A stretch of DNA of 64,000 nt. It comes from Helicobacter sp. MIT 05-5294 (lineage in GTDB: Bacteria > Campylobacterota > Campylobacteria > Campylobacterales > Helicobacteraceae). The first letter of the stretch is position 1; the number at the start of each line of letters is the position of its first letter. Location: positions 1-64,000 of the forward strand of contig NZ_JRPA02000004.1 of the NCBI RefSeq assembly GCF_000765675.1, read 5' to 3'. The notes beneath the pieces were generated by a model. The model searched no databases and was not told the DNA's origin. It saw only the letters and a program-made list of their open reading frames with translations. A program made the position numbers and the translations under genes. Below, piece by piece: positions 19,529-29,251 of this stretch.

Positions 19529-20071
19529 TCACTTATCCTTGCCTCTAAGCTCTTCTTTGCTTAATCCCTTAAATCCAAACTTCAAGGTATTCTCGCCAAA
19601 TTTTGGGTGGCTTAAAACTAGCATAAGACTATCTTGAACGCGCTTATCTTGCGGGGCAAATTCCACCCAATAATATTCTCCCCAACGCATTGCGTTTGAA
19701 AGCATAAAATCCCGCAAGTCTTCTTTTTGAAGTCGGGTGATTTTAACAGGAGATTCGCCATTGCTTAGCTTCAAGTTGTAGCCATTTTCTAAGAATCCCT
19801 TAGAGTTTTGCGCACTTTGATAAACATCAACGAAGAAAATTTCTCCCTTTTCGTGTGGATATTTTTGCTCATCATAAGCGTTTAAATGCACGGCAATTAA
19901 CACAATGCGCGTTGTTTCATCAAACACCAATTCGCTTTTGCGAGTTGCTTGGATATAAGATTCTTCAGGTTTGGAGGGAATCAATTTAGACTTCACAGAA
20001 TCCACATCTACACACCCACTTAAAACCGCCAAACTTAAAATTAAGATTCCAACCAAAAAATGCTTCATCAA
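19529..20071 (-). CDS. small lipoprotein, unknown function
   Basis: 180 residues. The signal sequence ends LSGC, so it is likely lipidated at the cysteine near residue 20. The mature part has no motif I recognise. Residues 40-160 look like a compact alpha/beta domain (FDETTRIVLIAVHLNAYD, WGEYYWVEFAPQD). It sits between ugd (14 bases upstream) and tlyA (start directly after its stop), in one apparent operon. Envelope location is supported; role unknown. Confidence 0.8.
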   Translation of the reverse strand: MMKHFLVGILILSLAVLSGCVDVDSVKSKLIPSKPEESYIQATRKSELVFDETTRIVLIAVHLNAYDEQKYPHEKGEIFFVDVYQSAQNSKGFLENGYNLKLSNGESPVKITRLQKEDLRDFMLSNAMRWGEYYWVEFAPQDKRVQDSLMLVLSHPKFGENTLKFGFKGLSKEELRGKDK

Positions 20072-20085
20072 CTCCGCCCTATTTC

Positions 20086-21414
20086 TTAGCTTCTAACGCC
20101 AATTTCATAATAAGTAAATCCCAATTCCTTTAGTCTTTTAGCATTGTATTGATTGCGTCCATCAAAGATAATGGGGCTTTTCAAACGCTCTTTAATCTCC
20201 AAAAAATCCGGGCTTCTAAACTCTTTCCATTCTGTAACAAGCACCAAACAATCACAATTATCTAATGCGTCATATTTATTTTTGGCATATAAAAGATTTG
20301 GAATCTCTTTAAGATAAAATCGCTGCGCTTCTTCCATTGCCTTTGGGTCATATACCTTGACGACTGCACCACGCGCAACTAACTCATTAATCAACACAAT
20401 AGAAGTTGCTTCGCGCATATCATCTGTTTCAGGCTTAAAACTAAGCCCCCAAAGGCAAATTTGTCGCTCACTCAAATCATTGCCAAAATGCCGCACGATT
20501 TTTTTGCCCAAAACTTGCTTTTGCTCAACATTAACTTGCTCAACTGCGTGGATAATCTTCGGGCTTACGCCATAATCTAGTGCGATTTTAGACAAGGCTT
20601 TAACATCTTTTGGGAAACAACTTCCGCCATATCCACAACCCGGATAAATAAAGCTATACCCAATCCGCTTATCACTTCCGATTCCAACACGCACATCATT
20701 GACATTTGCCCCTACTGCCTCGCAAATATTTGCAATCTCATTAATGAAGCTAATTTTTGTCGCAAGCATAGCATTTGCAGCATATTTTGTCATTTCTGCA
20801 CTTTTAATATCCATCACAATCAAGCGGTCATGATTGCGACAAAAAGGCGCGTAAAGTTCTCTTAATCTTTCCTCCACCCAATCTTCTTCTACGCCAATTA
20901 CCACACGATCAGGCTTCAAAAAATCATTTAGCGCATCGCCCTCTTTAAGAAATTCTGGATTACTTGCAACACCAAAAGGAATATCTTGTTTGCGTTGCAT
21001 TAGGGATTTTTCAATCACTGCCTTAACCTTTTGTGCCGTGCCAACAGGAACCGTGGATTTATTAACCACAATCACTTGCGATTCCAAATGCACACCAATC
21101 TCCTTTGCGGCATTTAGCACATATTGCAAATCCGCGCTTCCATCTTCCCCCATAGGTGTGCCAACAGCAATAAAAACAATCTCGCAATTCTTCAAGGCTT
21201 CTTTTAGAGAAGTTGTGAAATGTAAATTTCCATTTTGATAATTTTTTCTCACTAACTCATCTAAGCCCGGCTCATAGATTGGAATCTCACCGGATTTAAG
21301 TTGTGTGATTTTAGATTCCATTACATCTACGCAAACAACTTTATTTCCCATTTCGGCAAAACAAGTCCCACTCACCAAACCCACATATCCTGTGCCAATC
21401 ACTGCTATATTCAT
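20086..21414 (-). CDS. ugd: UDP-glucose 6-dehydrogenase
   Basis: 442 residues. The N-terminal NAD-binding motif is AVIGTGYVGLVSG, the central catalytic cysteine is in GCGYGGSCFPKD, and a C-terminal UDP-binding domain includes LWGLSFKPETDDMREA. It oxidises UDP-glucose to UDP-glucuronate, a precursor for surface polysaccharide. It is the first gene of the minus-strand run down to cmoA; the region 21415-21596 between it and pyrB is AT-rich and divergent, so both promoters should lie there. Confidence 0.95.
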   Translation of the reverse strand: MNIAVIGTGYVGLVSGTCFAEMGNKVVCVDVMESKITQLKSGEIPIYEPGLDELVRKNYQNGNLHFTTSLKEALKNCEIVFIAVGTPMGEDGSADLQYVLNAAKEIGVHLESQVIVVNKSTVPVGTAQKVKAVIEKSLMQRKQDIPFGVASNPEFLKEGDALNDFLKPDRVVIGVEEDWVEERLRELYAPFCRNHDRLIVMDIKSAEMTKYAANAMLATKISFINEIANICEAVGANVNDVRVGIGSDKRIGYSFIYPGCGYGGSCFPKDVKALSKIALDYGVSPKIIHAVEQVNVEQKQVLGKKIVRHFGNDLSERQICLWGLSFKPETDDMREATSIVLINELVARGAVVKVYDPKAMEEAQRFYLKEIPNLLYAKNKYDALDNCDCLVLVTEWKEFRSPDFLEIKERLKSPIIFDGRNQYNAKRLKELGFTYYEIGVRS

Positions 21415-21596
21415 TGTAAGATTGCCTTTAAAATTAAAACTTTGCGCATTTTAGCATAATCTTATCCAAAATAACAAAACTGCAAAGGAAACTTAAAGCA
21501 AAATAAATTTATAATATTTTATTTTAAACTTTAAATACAAAAAGATTGCCAAACAAAGAGAAGTGAAGCAAAGCTCGGGCTAAAGGAGATTGGATT

Positions 21597-22511
21597 ATGG
21601 CGCGACATCTTTTAGAAACTAGGGATTTTAACAAAGAAGAAGTAGAACAAATTTTAGATTTAGCCCAAAGCTTTTTAGAATCCAAACCTAGAACTAGCTT
21701 AAATGGACATATTGTCATTACAATCTTTTTCGAAAACTCCACCCGCACGCTTTCTAGCTTTGAAGTCGCCACCAAAAGGCTTGGTGGTAGCGTCGTGCGT
21801 TTAGATGTATCACGCAGCTCTACTTCAAAGGGCGAAACGCTTTTTGATACCGCTGCAAACCTCAATGCAATGAATCCAAGCGCGATTGTCGTGCGGCATA
21901 GAAATGCCGGTGTGCCAAATATCCTTTCTCAATATGTTTCCTGCTCTATCGTCAATGGTGGAGATGGTGCACACGCACACCCAACACAAGCCCTTTTGGA
22001 TTTACTGACTTTGCGCAAACATCTAGGCAACTTAGAGGGCAAAAAAATCGCTATTGTCGGTGATATTCGCAATTCACGCGTAGCAAATAGCAATATTGAA
22101 CTTTTAGGAAGATTCGGTATGAAAGTTATTTTGGTAGGACCTCCGCATTTTATCCCTAAAACCTCCTTACGCCATTGCTTATTTCTAAAAGAAGTCATTG
22201 ACGAAGTAGATGCAGTGATGAGTTTGCGCACACAAACAGAACGGCACGATTGCCCTATTTATTCTAGCTTAAAAGACTATGCAAGTGATTATTGTATCAC
22301 GCAAGAAGCATTTGGAAATCGCGATATTATCTTACTGCACCCCGGACCTGTGCATCGTAACATTGATATTAGCGATTCTATGCTAAAAGACCCTCGTTGC
22401 AAAGTTTTAGAACAAGTAACGCATGGCGTAGCGATTCGTATGGCGGTTTTAGAAACGCTCATCACACATAATAGCGATTCAAAAATCCCTAAAAACTTCC
22501 CTTATTTTTAA
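21597..22511 (+). CDS. pyrB: aspartate carbamoyltransferase catalytic chain
   Basis: 304 residues. The carbamoyl-phosphate site [13 protein letters not shown], the loop [16 protein letters not shown], and [12 protein letters not shown] and [11 protein letters not shown] are all in place. It makes N-carbamoyl-aspartate for pyrimidine synthesis. ATG preceded by AAAGGAG. No pyrI regulatory subunit follows; the next gene is a transporter 14 bases downstream. Confidence 0.97.
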   Translation: MARHLLETRDFNKEEVEQILDLAQSFLESKPRTSLNGHIVITIFFENSTRTLSSFEVATKRLGGSVVRLDVSRSSTSKGETLFDTAANLNAMNPSAIVVRHRNAGVPNILSQYVSCSIVNGGDGAHAHPTQALLDLLTLRKHLGNLEGKKIAIVGDIRNSRVANSNIELLGRFGMKVILVGPPHFIPKTSLRHCLFLKEVIDEVDAVMSLRTQTERHDCPIYSSLKDYASDYCITQEAFGNRDIILLHPGPVHRNIDISDSMLKDPRCKVLEQVTHGVAIRMAVLETLITHNSDSKIPKNFPYF

Positions 22512-22525
22512 TTGTTAAATCCATT

Positions 22526-23191
22526 ATGGAATCTCTAATTTTAGAACTCGCTACCCTCTTTATTGTAGGCTTAGTGGGTGCTTTAACGCCCGGACCGGAT
22601 ATTTTATTTGTGCTTAGAAATACCATTAGCTTTGGCGCAAAAGCGGGATTTTTTAGTTTGCTTGGAATCTCGTGTGGTTGGCTTATTTTTATTAGCTTAA
22701 TTTACTTTGGATTCGCACATCTCATTAATGGCGCATTGCCGCAAGGAATCCTAAGTTTTATTGGCGGATTTTATTTGCTTTATATTTCTTTTTTGCTTTT
22801 TAAAAAACCCAAAAACACAATTGACTTTGCCGACAATACACCGCCGACAAAAGCAATCTTTGATTTCGTATTCAAAGGCTTTTTATTGAATCTCTCCAAT
22901 CCCAAAGCGATTTTATTTTTTGCAGTCATTATCGCCCCTTTTATGAACCAACACCTAGAAATCAGCCTTTTAGTGTTACTTTGTGGGTTATTTTTGGCAT
23001 TTTTGATGGTGATTGTTTTGGGAATATTTTTTAGGAGATTCATCAATAACGCGCTTTTTGATAGAATAGATAAAATCTGTGGAATCGTATTTATCGGCTT
23101 TGCGATTCTTCTTCTTATTTCTAGTTATCAAAGTTTCTATACCTTTTTTGGAGAAATTCAATCTTCAAACTTGACAAGTGCGCATTTTTAG
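22526..23191 (+). CDS. LysE/RhtB-family exporter
   Basis: 221 residues with about six hydrophobic segments. The family signature is GLVGALTPGPDILFVLRNT near residue 16, and a mid-protein NLSNPKAILFF matches LysE/RhtB amino-acid exporters. It is an inner-membrane protein. The exported substrate (lysine, homoserine, threonine or other) cannot be told from sequence. Probably co-transcribed with pyrB. Confidence 0.88.
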   Translation: MESLILELATLFIVGLVGALTPGPDILFVLRNTISFGAKAGFFSLLGISCGWLIFISLIYFGFAHLINGALPQGILSFIGGFYLLYISFLLFKKPKNTIDFADNTPPTKAIFDFVFKGFLLNLSNPKAILFFAVIIAPFMNQHLEISLLVLLCGLFLAFLMVIVLGIFFRRFINNALFDRIDKICGIVFIGFAILLLISSYQSFYTFFGEIQSSNLTSAHF

Positions 23192-23333
23192 ATTAGAATT
23201 CTCTTATTACTTCGTAATAATCAAGGAACTGCATAAAGGACTTTATGGATTATAACAATCCAACATTCATTTTCCACTTTTTTCAATTTTTAAACTTTTG
23301 CAAGGAATCCTAAATAAAACTTTAAGGCAATAA

Positions 23334-24659
23334 ATGAGCGAAAACAATTCAAACAAAAAAGAACATAAAACCCGCACCCACACACCTGTTGAAGGTTATA
23401 CAATTGAAGACTTACGCGCCAAATCCATCAACAAACTTGCAGAGATTGCTAAATCTTTGGGCATTGAAAACCCCCAAGAATTTTTACGCCAAGACTTGAT
23501 TTTTGAAATTCTTAAAACTCAAGTGAGCAAGGGCGGATTCATACTCTTTACCGGAATCCTAGAAATTACAAGTGAAGGCTATGGATTCTTACGCGCCATT
23601 GATGAAAACTTCTCGGGCTCACAAAATGACGCGTATGTTAGCAGCACACAGATTCGCAGATTTACCCTAAGAAATGGCGATATTATCACAGGACAAGTCC
23701 GATCGCCTAAAGACCAAGAACGATACTACGCACTTCTCAAAGTAGAAGCTATCAATTACCAATCTCCAGAAGAGATGAAAAACCGCCCACTTTTTGACAA
23801 TCTCACCCCCCTTTTCCCAACACAACAAATTAAACTAGAATACAATAGTTTTAAAATCACAGGAAGAATGCTAGATTTATTTGCCCCTATTGGCAAAGGA
23901 CAACGCGCACTCATCGTTGCACCACCAAGAACCGGCAAAACCGAGCTTATGAAAGAACTTGCCTATGGAATCACACACAACCACCCCGAAGTAGAATTGA
24001 TTGTCTTGCTTGTTGATGAACGACCAGAAGAGGTTACCGATATGGAACGCAGTGTCAAAGGCGAAGTGTATAGCTCCACTTTTGATATGCCTGCAAACAA
24101 CCACACACGCGTCGCGGAGCTTGTAGTAGAAAAGGCAAAGCGTATGGTAGAAATGGGCAAAGATGTTGTGATTTTATTAGATTCCATTACTCGCCTTGCA
24201 AGGGCTTATAATACCGCCACACCAAGTAGCGGAAAAGTGCTTAGCGGTGGGGTTGATGCTAATGCTTTGCACAAGCCTAAACGATTCTTTGGAGCTGCGA
24301 GAAATATTGAACAAGGCGGGAGTTTGACGATTATCGCTACTGCCTTGATTGAAACAGGTTCAAGAATGGACGAAGTGATTTTTGAAGAATTTAAAGGCAC
24401 AGGAAACAGCGAAATTGTGTTGGCGCGACATATTGCAGAGCGCAGAATCTATCCTGCAATGGATATTTTAAAAAGTGGCACACGCAAAGAAGAATTGCTT
24501 TTAGGACACGATAAGCTACAAAAAGTTTGGGTGCTTCGCAATGCGATTCATCAAATGAATAATGAAATTGACGCGCTAACTTTCCTTTATTCTCAAATGC
24601 AAAAAAGCAAAGATAATGAAGAGTTTTTAAATATGATGAATAATGACACAAAAGATTAA
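23334..24659 (+). CDS. rho: transcription termination factor Rho
   Basis: 441 residues. The N-terminal SAP-like and OB-fold RNA-binding part (about 20-150) includes [20 protein letters not shown]. The ATPase domain has the P-loop [14 protein letters not shown], Walker [17 protein letters not shown] and arginine-finger region [20 protein letters not shown]. Rho unwinds nascent RNA to end transcription. The order rho-murI is also found in H. pylori. Confidence 0.97.
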   Translation: MSENNSNKKEHKTRTHTPVEGYTIEDLRAKSINKLAEIAKSLGIENPQEFLRQDLIFEILKTQVSKGGFILFTGILEITSEGYGFLRAIDENFSGSQNDAYVSSTQIRRFTLRNGDIITGQVRSPKDQERYYALLKVEAINYQSPEEMKNRPLFDNLTPLFPTQQIKLEYNSFKITGRMLDLFAPIGKGQRALIVAPPRTGKTELMKELAYGITHNHPEVELIVLLVDERPEEVTDMERSVKGEVYSSTFDMPANNHTRVAELVVEKAKRMVEMGKDVVILLDSITRLARAYNTATPSSGKVLSGGVDANALHKPKRFFGAARNIEQGGSLTIIATALIETGSRMDEVIFEEFKGTGNSEIVLARHIAERRIYPAMDILKSGTRKEELLLGHDKLQKVWVLRNAIHQMNNEIDALTFLYSQMQKSKDNEEFLNMMNNDTKD

Positions 24660-24662
24660 AAA

Positions 24663-25418
24663 ATGATTCCATATAGAATCGGGGTGTTTGATAGCGGAGC
24701 GGGTGGAATCAGCGTTTTAAAAAGCCTCATTCATTCGCACAACTTTGAAGAAATTATCTATTATGGCGATACAGCGCGTGTCCCCTATGGAGTGCGTAGC
24801 CCAGAGACAATTATCCAATATTCTTTAGAAGCATTAGAATTTTTCAAAAGCTTTCATTTGGATTTGCTCGTCATTGCTTGTAACACCGTAAGTGCCTATG
24901 GTCTTAAGGCAATGCAAGAAGTCGCCCCCTATCCTATCGTGGGCGTGATTGAACCGGGTGTCCTAGCCCTTAAAAATAAAATTTCCAATAAAGATTCCAA
25001 AATCCTAATTTTAGGCACAAAGGCAACGATTCAAAGCAAACTTTATAGCGAACTTCTTAGCGTTGAAGGCTATTGTAATACCTTTGGACTTGCAACAAGT
25101 CTTTTTGTGCCAATCGTAGAAGAAGGAATCTTTGAAGGAGCGGTTTTGGATTCCACGATTGCACATTATTTCGCTAAATACCCACAAACTCCAGAGGCGA
25201 TTATTTTGGGTTGCACACATTTCCCGCTGATTGCAGATTCTATTTCTAATTATTACCACAAACAACCCCTATTAATCCATTCAGGAGAGGCGATTATGGA
25301 GTATTTGCAAAATTCCTATATTCTCAAATCCTTTGACACTCCTCCAAAGGTTACTTTTTATGCAAGTGATTGCGTGGAAAAGTTGGAACAAATTGCCAAA
25401 GTATGGCTTATAAAATAA
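24663..25418 (+). CDS. murI: glutamate racemase
   Basis: 251 residues. The two catalytic cysteines are in VIACNTVSAYG (about residue 73) and LGCTHFPLI (about 182). The N-terminal GVFDSGAGGISVLK carries the catalytic aspartate. It supplies D-glutamate for peptidoglycan. It begins three bases after the rho stop, so the two are probably translated from one message. Confidence 0.96.
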   Translation: MIPYRIGVFDSGAGGISVLKSLIHSHNFEEIIYYGDTARVPYGVRSPETIIQYSLEALEFFKSFHLDLLVIACNTVSAYGLKAMQEVAPYPIVGVIEPGVLALKNKISNKDSKILILGTKATIQSKLYSELLSVEGYCNTFGLATSLFVPIVEEGIFEGAVLDSTIAHYFAKYPQTPEAIILGCTHFPLIADSISNYYHKQPLLIHSGEAIMEYLQNSYILKSFDTPPKVTFYASDCVEKLEQIAKVWLIK

Positions 25419-25550
25419 ACATAGATTCTTTATTTTCGCTAGATTTTTCAAAAAGAAAGCTAAAATTTATTTTTATTTTGATATGTTATAAGTTTTATAC
25501 AAAATTTCAAAAGATATAACCAAAATATCCTATAAAAACAAGGAGATTCT

Positions 25551-26882
25551 ATGCGAAGCGCATGGGTAAAACAAAGAGAAAACGATAAAATCAAAACCCA
25601 ATTACATTATGCAAAACGCGGAATCATTACGCAAGAAATGGAATATGTTGCCAACATTGAACATCTCAATCCCGAAATCGTGCGTAAAGAAATCGCCAAA
25701 GGTCGGCTTATTTTGCCTGCAAACATTCACCACACCAACTTAGAACCAATGGGTATTGGTGTGGCTGTGCGCACAAAAATCAATTCCAATATCGGTAGCT
25801 CCGCATTGGCAAGTTCCATTGATGAAGAAGTGCAAAAAACGCTCATTTCCATCAAATATGGCGCGGATACGATTATGGATTTAAGCACAGGGGGAGATTT
25901 GGATTCCATTCGTCAAGCCGTGATTGCTAGTTCTAGTGTGCCTATTGGCACGGTGCCGATTTATCAGATTCTCCATGATGTCAAAAACGATATTAATGCA
26001 TTAACGATTGATAAAATGCTGGAGGTTATGGAACGACAAGCAAAACAAGGCGTAAGCTATTTTACGATTCATTGCGGGTTTTTGCTAGAACATATGCCAA
26101 CTTTAGCCAAAAGAAAAATGGGAATCGTAAGTCGTGGTGGGAGCTTAATGGCTTCGTGGATGTTGCATTACCACAAACAAAATCCATTCTATGAGGCATT
26201 TGACGATATTTTGGATATTTGCCAACGCTATGATGTCTCATTAAGTCTTGGAGATTCCTTGCGTCCTGGCTGTTTGGCGGATTCTAGCGATGAAGCACAG
26301 CTAAATGAACTTAAGGTGTTAGGAGAATTAACTCTACGCGCTTGGGAAAAAGATGTGCAGGTTATGATAGAGGGACCCGGACATACACCAATGAATGAAA
26401 TTGAACGCAATGTGGAATTGCAAAAAGAGCTTTGCCATGAAGCACCTTTTTATGTCTTGGGACCTCTTGTTACAGATATTGCAGCAGGTTATGATCATAT
26501 TGCTTCGGCTATGGGTGCTGCAATCGCCGCTTGGAAAGGCGTTGCGATGCTTTGTTATGTTACCCCAAAAGAACATTTGGGATTGCCCAATGCTAAAGAT
26601 GTGCGGGAGGGCATTATCGCTTATAAGATTGCCGCTCACGCCGCAGATATTGCACGCGGACGCACCCACGCGCGTATCAAAGATGACGCAATGAGCAATG
26701 CGCGTTATAACTTTGATTGGAATAAGCAATTTGAACTTGCCCTAGACCCAGAACGCGCACGGGAATACCATGATGAGAGTCTCCCACAAGAAGTTTTTAA
26801 AGACGCGAAATTTTGCTCCATGTGCGGACCGAAATTTTGCAGTTATAAAATTTCGCAAGAAATCATTGAACAACATCAATAA
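25551..26882 (+). CDS. thiC: phosphomethylpyrimidine synthase ThiC
   Basis: 443 residues. The C-terminal CSMCGPKFC motif binds the radical-SAM 4Fe-4S cluster. [22 protein letters not shown] and [11 protein letters not shown] are strongly conserved ThiC segments. It converts aminoimidazole ribotide to HMP-phosphate for thiamine. It lacks the extra N-terminal domain of longer homologues. ATG behind AAGGAG. I looked for a TPP riboswitch in the 132-base leader and saw no match, so regulation differs from the usual. Confidence 0.96.
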   Translation: MRSAWVKQRENDKIKTQLHYAKRGIITQEMEYVANIEHLNPEIVRKEIAKGRLILPANIHHTNLEPMGIGVAVRTKINSNIGSSALASSIDEEVQKTLISIKYGADTIMDLSTGGDLDSIRQAVIASSSVPIGTVPIYQILHDVKNDINALTIDKMLEVMERQAKQGVSYFTIHCGFLLEHMPTLAKRKMGIVSRGGSLMASWMLHYHKQNPFYEAFDDILDICQRYDVSLSLGDSLRPGCLADSSDEAQLNELKVLGELTLRAWEKDVQVMIEGPGHTPMNEIERNVELQKELCHEAPFYVLGPLVTDIAAGYDHIASAMGAAIAAWKGVAMLCYVTPKEHLGLPNAKDVREGIIAYKIAAHAADIARGRTHARIKDDAMSNARYNFDWNKQFELALDPERAREYHDESLPQEVFKDAKFCSMCGPKFCSYKISQEIIEQHQ

Positions 26883-26891
26883 AGGAAAACC

Positions 26892-28004
26892 ATGAATCAA
26901 GAACAACTCGTTAATTCATTAAAAGAAGTCATTTATCCAAATTTCGAAAAAGACATTGTTACTTTTGGATTTGTCAAAGAAATGCTAATACAAGGCGATT
27001 CTGTCGCTTTAAGGCTAGAGATTCCCTCTGCTTCTAGTGAAGTAGCAAAACAGCTTGAAACCACAATCACACAAAAGCTCAACGCACAAGGAATCCACAA
27101 AATCAACTTAGATATTAAACAACCTAAGCCTCAAGCGGAATCCAAGCCACAAGGCGCAAAAAACCTTGCTCCACAAATCAAAAACTTTGTGATGGTGAGT
27201 AGTGGTAAAGGCGGAGTTGGTAAATCCACTACAAGCGTAAATCTAGCGATTGCCCTTGCAATGCAGGGCAAAAAAGTCGCATTGTTAGACGCGGATATTT
27301 ATGGTCCTAATGTGCCTAGAATGCTAGGTTTAGAGAAAGAAAAACCCGAAATTGATCAAAACTTAAAGAAATTGATTCCTCTACAAGCGTTTGGAATCGA
27401 AATGATTTCTATGGGTGTGCTTTATGATGAGGGGCAAAGCCTAATTTGGCGCGGTCCAATGATTATTCGCGCGATTGAACAGATGCTAAGTGATGTGCTA
27501 TGGGGCAATTTAGATGTCATGGTCATTGATATGCCACCGGGAACAGGAGACGCGCAACTAACACTCGCACAAAGCGTCCCGGTAACTGCGGGGATTTCTG
27601 TTTCTACACCACAAAAAGTAGCACTTGATGATGGCTCAAGAGCTTTGGATATGTTTGCAAAACTCAAAATTCCTGTGGCAGGAATCATTGAAAATATGAG
27701 TGGATTCATCTGTCCAAATTGTGGGGAAGAATACGATATTTTTGGCAAAGGAACAACCGAGCAAGTCGCTAAAGATTTTGACACAAAAACCCTTGCACAG
27801 ATTCCTATTGAACCCATCGTTAGAGAGGGTGGCGACAATGGTAAGCCCATTGTTTATTTCAAACCCGAATCCAAATCAGCAAAAGAATATCTCAAAGCCG
27901 CAAAAGCATTGTGGGATTTCATAGAAGAAGTCAATGCAAAAAAACTTGCAGATAATAGCGCGATTCAGCCTATCCAAAGCGATAAATCCGCTTGTAGTAG
28001 TTAA
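26892..28004 (+). CDS. mrp: Mrp/ApbC Fe-S carrier ATPase
   Basis: 370 residues. An N-terminal MIP18/DUF59-like domain (1-80) is followed by a P-loop ATPase with the deviant Walker A SSGKGGVGKSTTSVN and LDADIYGPNVPRML. A CPNCGEEYDIF pair of cysteines at about residue 275 binds a bridging 4Fe-4S cluster. It delivers clusters to apoproteins. It follows thiC, an Fe-S enzyme, by nine bases, and ApbC is known from thiamine-related phenotypes, so co-expression makes sense. Confidence 0.94.
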   Translation: MNQEQLVNSLKEVIYPNFEKDIVTFGFVKEMLIQGDSVALRLEIPSASSEVAKQLETTITQKLNAQGIHKINLDIKQPKPQAESKPQGAKNLAPQIKNFVMVSSGKGGVGKSTTSVNLAIALAMQGKKVALLDADIYGPNVPRMLGLEKEKPEIDQNLKKLIPLQAFGIEMISMGVLYDEGQSLIWRGPMIIRAIEQMLSDVLWGNLDVMVIDMPPGTGDAQLTLAQSVPVTAGISVSTPQKVALDDGSRALDMFAKLKIPVAGIIENMSGFICPNCGEEYDIFGKGTTEQVAKDFDTKTLAQIPIEPIVREGGDNGKPIVYFKPESKSAKEYLKAAKALWDFIEEVNAKKLADNSAIQPIQSDKSACSS

Positions 28005-28017
28005 TTGACTCACAAAT

Positions 28018-28045
28018 TGGGGTCTTTCCACCCCAGACTTTTATT
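28018..28045 (+). terminator. intrinsic terminator after mrp
   Basis: A GC-rich stem TGGGGT (28018-28023) pairs with ACCCCA (28030-28035) around the loop CTTTCC, and is followed by a T-rich stretch (GACTTTTATT). It lies 14 bases after the mrp stop and would end the thiC-mrp transcript. Confidence 0.75.
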
Positions 28046-28207
28046 AATCTCATCACAATTCCAAAGATTCCAAAACCAAATTGCAAAATCCAAACCCCGC
28101 CACAGAAAACCTTATAAAAATAAAGTTTAAAAGCAAAGTATAAAGAATAAATAAAACAAAAAATGTTAGAATACCGCTTTTAGAAATTTATTTTAAGGTG
28201 CGCTTAA

Positions 28208-29251
28208 GTGAAAAACAAAGCCCATCATTTAGAAATTGTTTTACCAAGCTATACCATTACCTTTGGGGAATTGCCAAAAATCACCCATCAAGGGAAAGTC
28301 CTTATCATTACGAATCCAAAAATTGCGGGATTGCATTTGCAAACCTTACTTGCAAACCTAGAAGCAAAAGAAATTTATTGTCATACGATTCCCGATGGTG
28401 AGAACTACAAAAATTTTGACACGCTCAATGGAATCCTAGAAGCTGCCTTTAATCACCGCTTAGATAGAAACTCCTTGATGATTGCTTTTGGGGGTGGAGT
28501 GATTGGCGATATGGTTGGATTTGCTTCGGGAATCTTTATGCGTGGGATTGACTTTATTCAGATTCCTACGACACTTCTAGCGCAAGTGGATTCTAGCGTG
28601 GGTGGCAAAACCGGCATTAACAATCATTTTGGCAAAAATCTCATTGGTTTATTTCATCAACCCAAAGCGGTTTATATTGACACGAGATTCCTAGCAACCT
28701 TGCCAAGACGCGAATTTAGCGCAGGAATGGCAGAAATAATTAAAATGGCAGTTTGCTTTGACGCGTCTTTATTTGAAGCATTACATGATTCCAATATGGC
28801 GGAGAATCCTATTCTTTTGGGGAGAATCTATCAAGCTATTAGCATTAAAGCAAAAGTCGTCGCCCAAGATGAAAAAGAACACGGAATCCGCGCGGCACTA
28901 AATTATGGACATACTTTCGGGCATATCATTGAACGAGAAAGCGGCTATGGACATTATCTCCATGGCGAAGCAGTCGGAATTGGAATCGTAATGGCAAACA
29001 AACTTGCCTTAAAGCTTGAGCTTATCACACAGAAAGAATTTGACGCTATTTTGGCGTTATTGCAACAATACGAGATTCCAACAACTTACAAAATCCACGA
29101 CGAGGAATCCTTTTACCAAGCTTTCTTTTTGGACAAAAAAAGCTCCAACGACAAAATTAAGTTTGTCTTACCTAAGGGAATCGGCAATGTATGCTTCAAA
29201 GAGGATATTCCCAAAGGAGTAATCCTAGAAGTGTTGAGTGCGTTTAAATGA
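28208..29251 (+). CDS. aroB: 3-dehydroquinate synthase
   Basis: 347 residues from a GTG at 28208. NAD-binding GGGVIGDMVGFASG, the substrate loop PTTLLAQVDSSVGGKTGIN, and metal ligands in AEIIKMA, LNYGHTFGHIIE and YLHGEAVGIG are visible. Second step of the shikimate pathway. The stop codon overlaps the next ATG (ATGA), so the downstream channel gene is translationally coupled. The order aroB-mscS-mtaB-ftsH-like is shared with H. pylori. Confidence 0.95.
   Translation: MKNKAHHLEIVLPSYTITFGELPKITHQGKVLIITNPKIAGLHLQTLLANLEAKEIYCHTIPDGENYKNFDTLNGILEAAFNHRLDRNSLMIAFGGGVIGDMVGFASGIFMRGIDFIQIPTTLLAQVDSSVGGKTGINNHFGKNLIGLFHQPKAVYIDTRFLATLPRREFSAGMAEIIKMAVCFDASLFEALHDSNMAENPILLGRIYQAISIKAKVVAQDEKEHGIRAALNYGHTFGHIIERESGYGHYLHGEAVGIGIVMANKLALKLELITQKEFDAILALLQQYEIPTTYKIHDEESFYQAFFLDKKSSNDKIKFVLPKGIGNVCFKEDIPKGVILEVLSAFK

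Noticed and set aside
25419-25550. TPP riboswitch before thiC
   Set aside because: I looked for the CTGAGA and GATCTGG-like conserved parts of the THI box and found none in the 132-base AT-rich leader.
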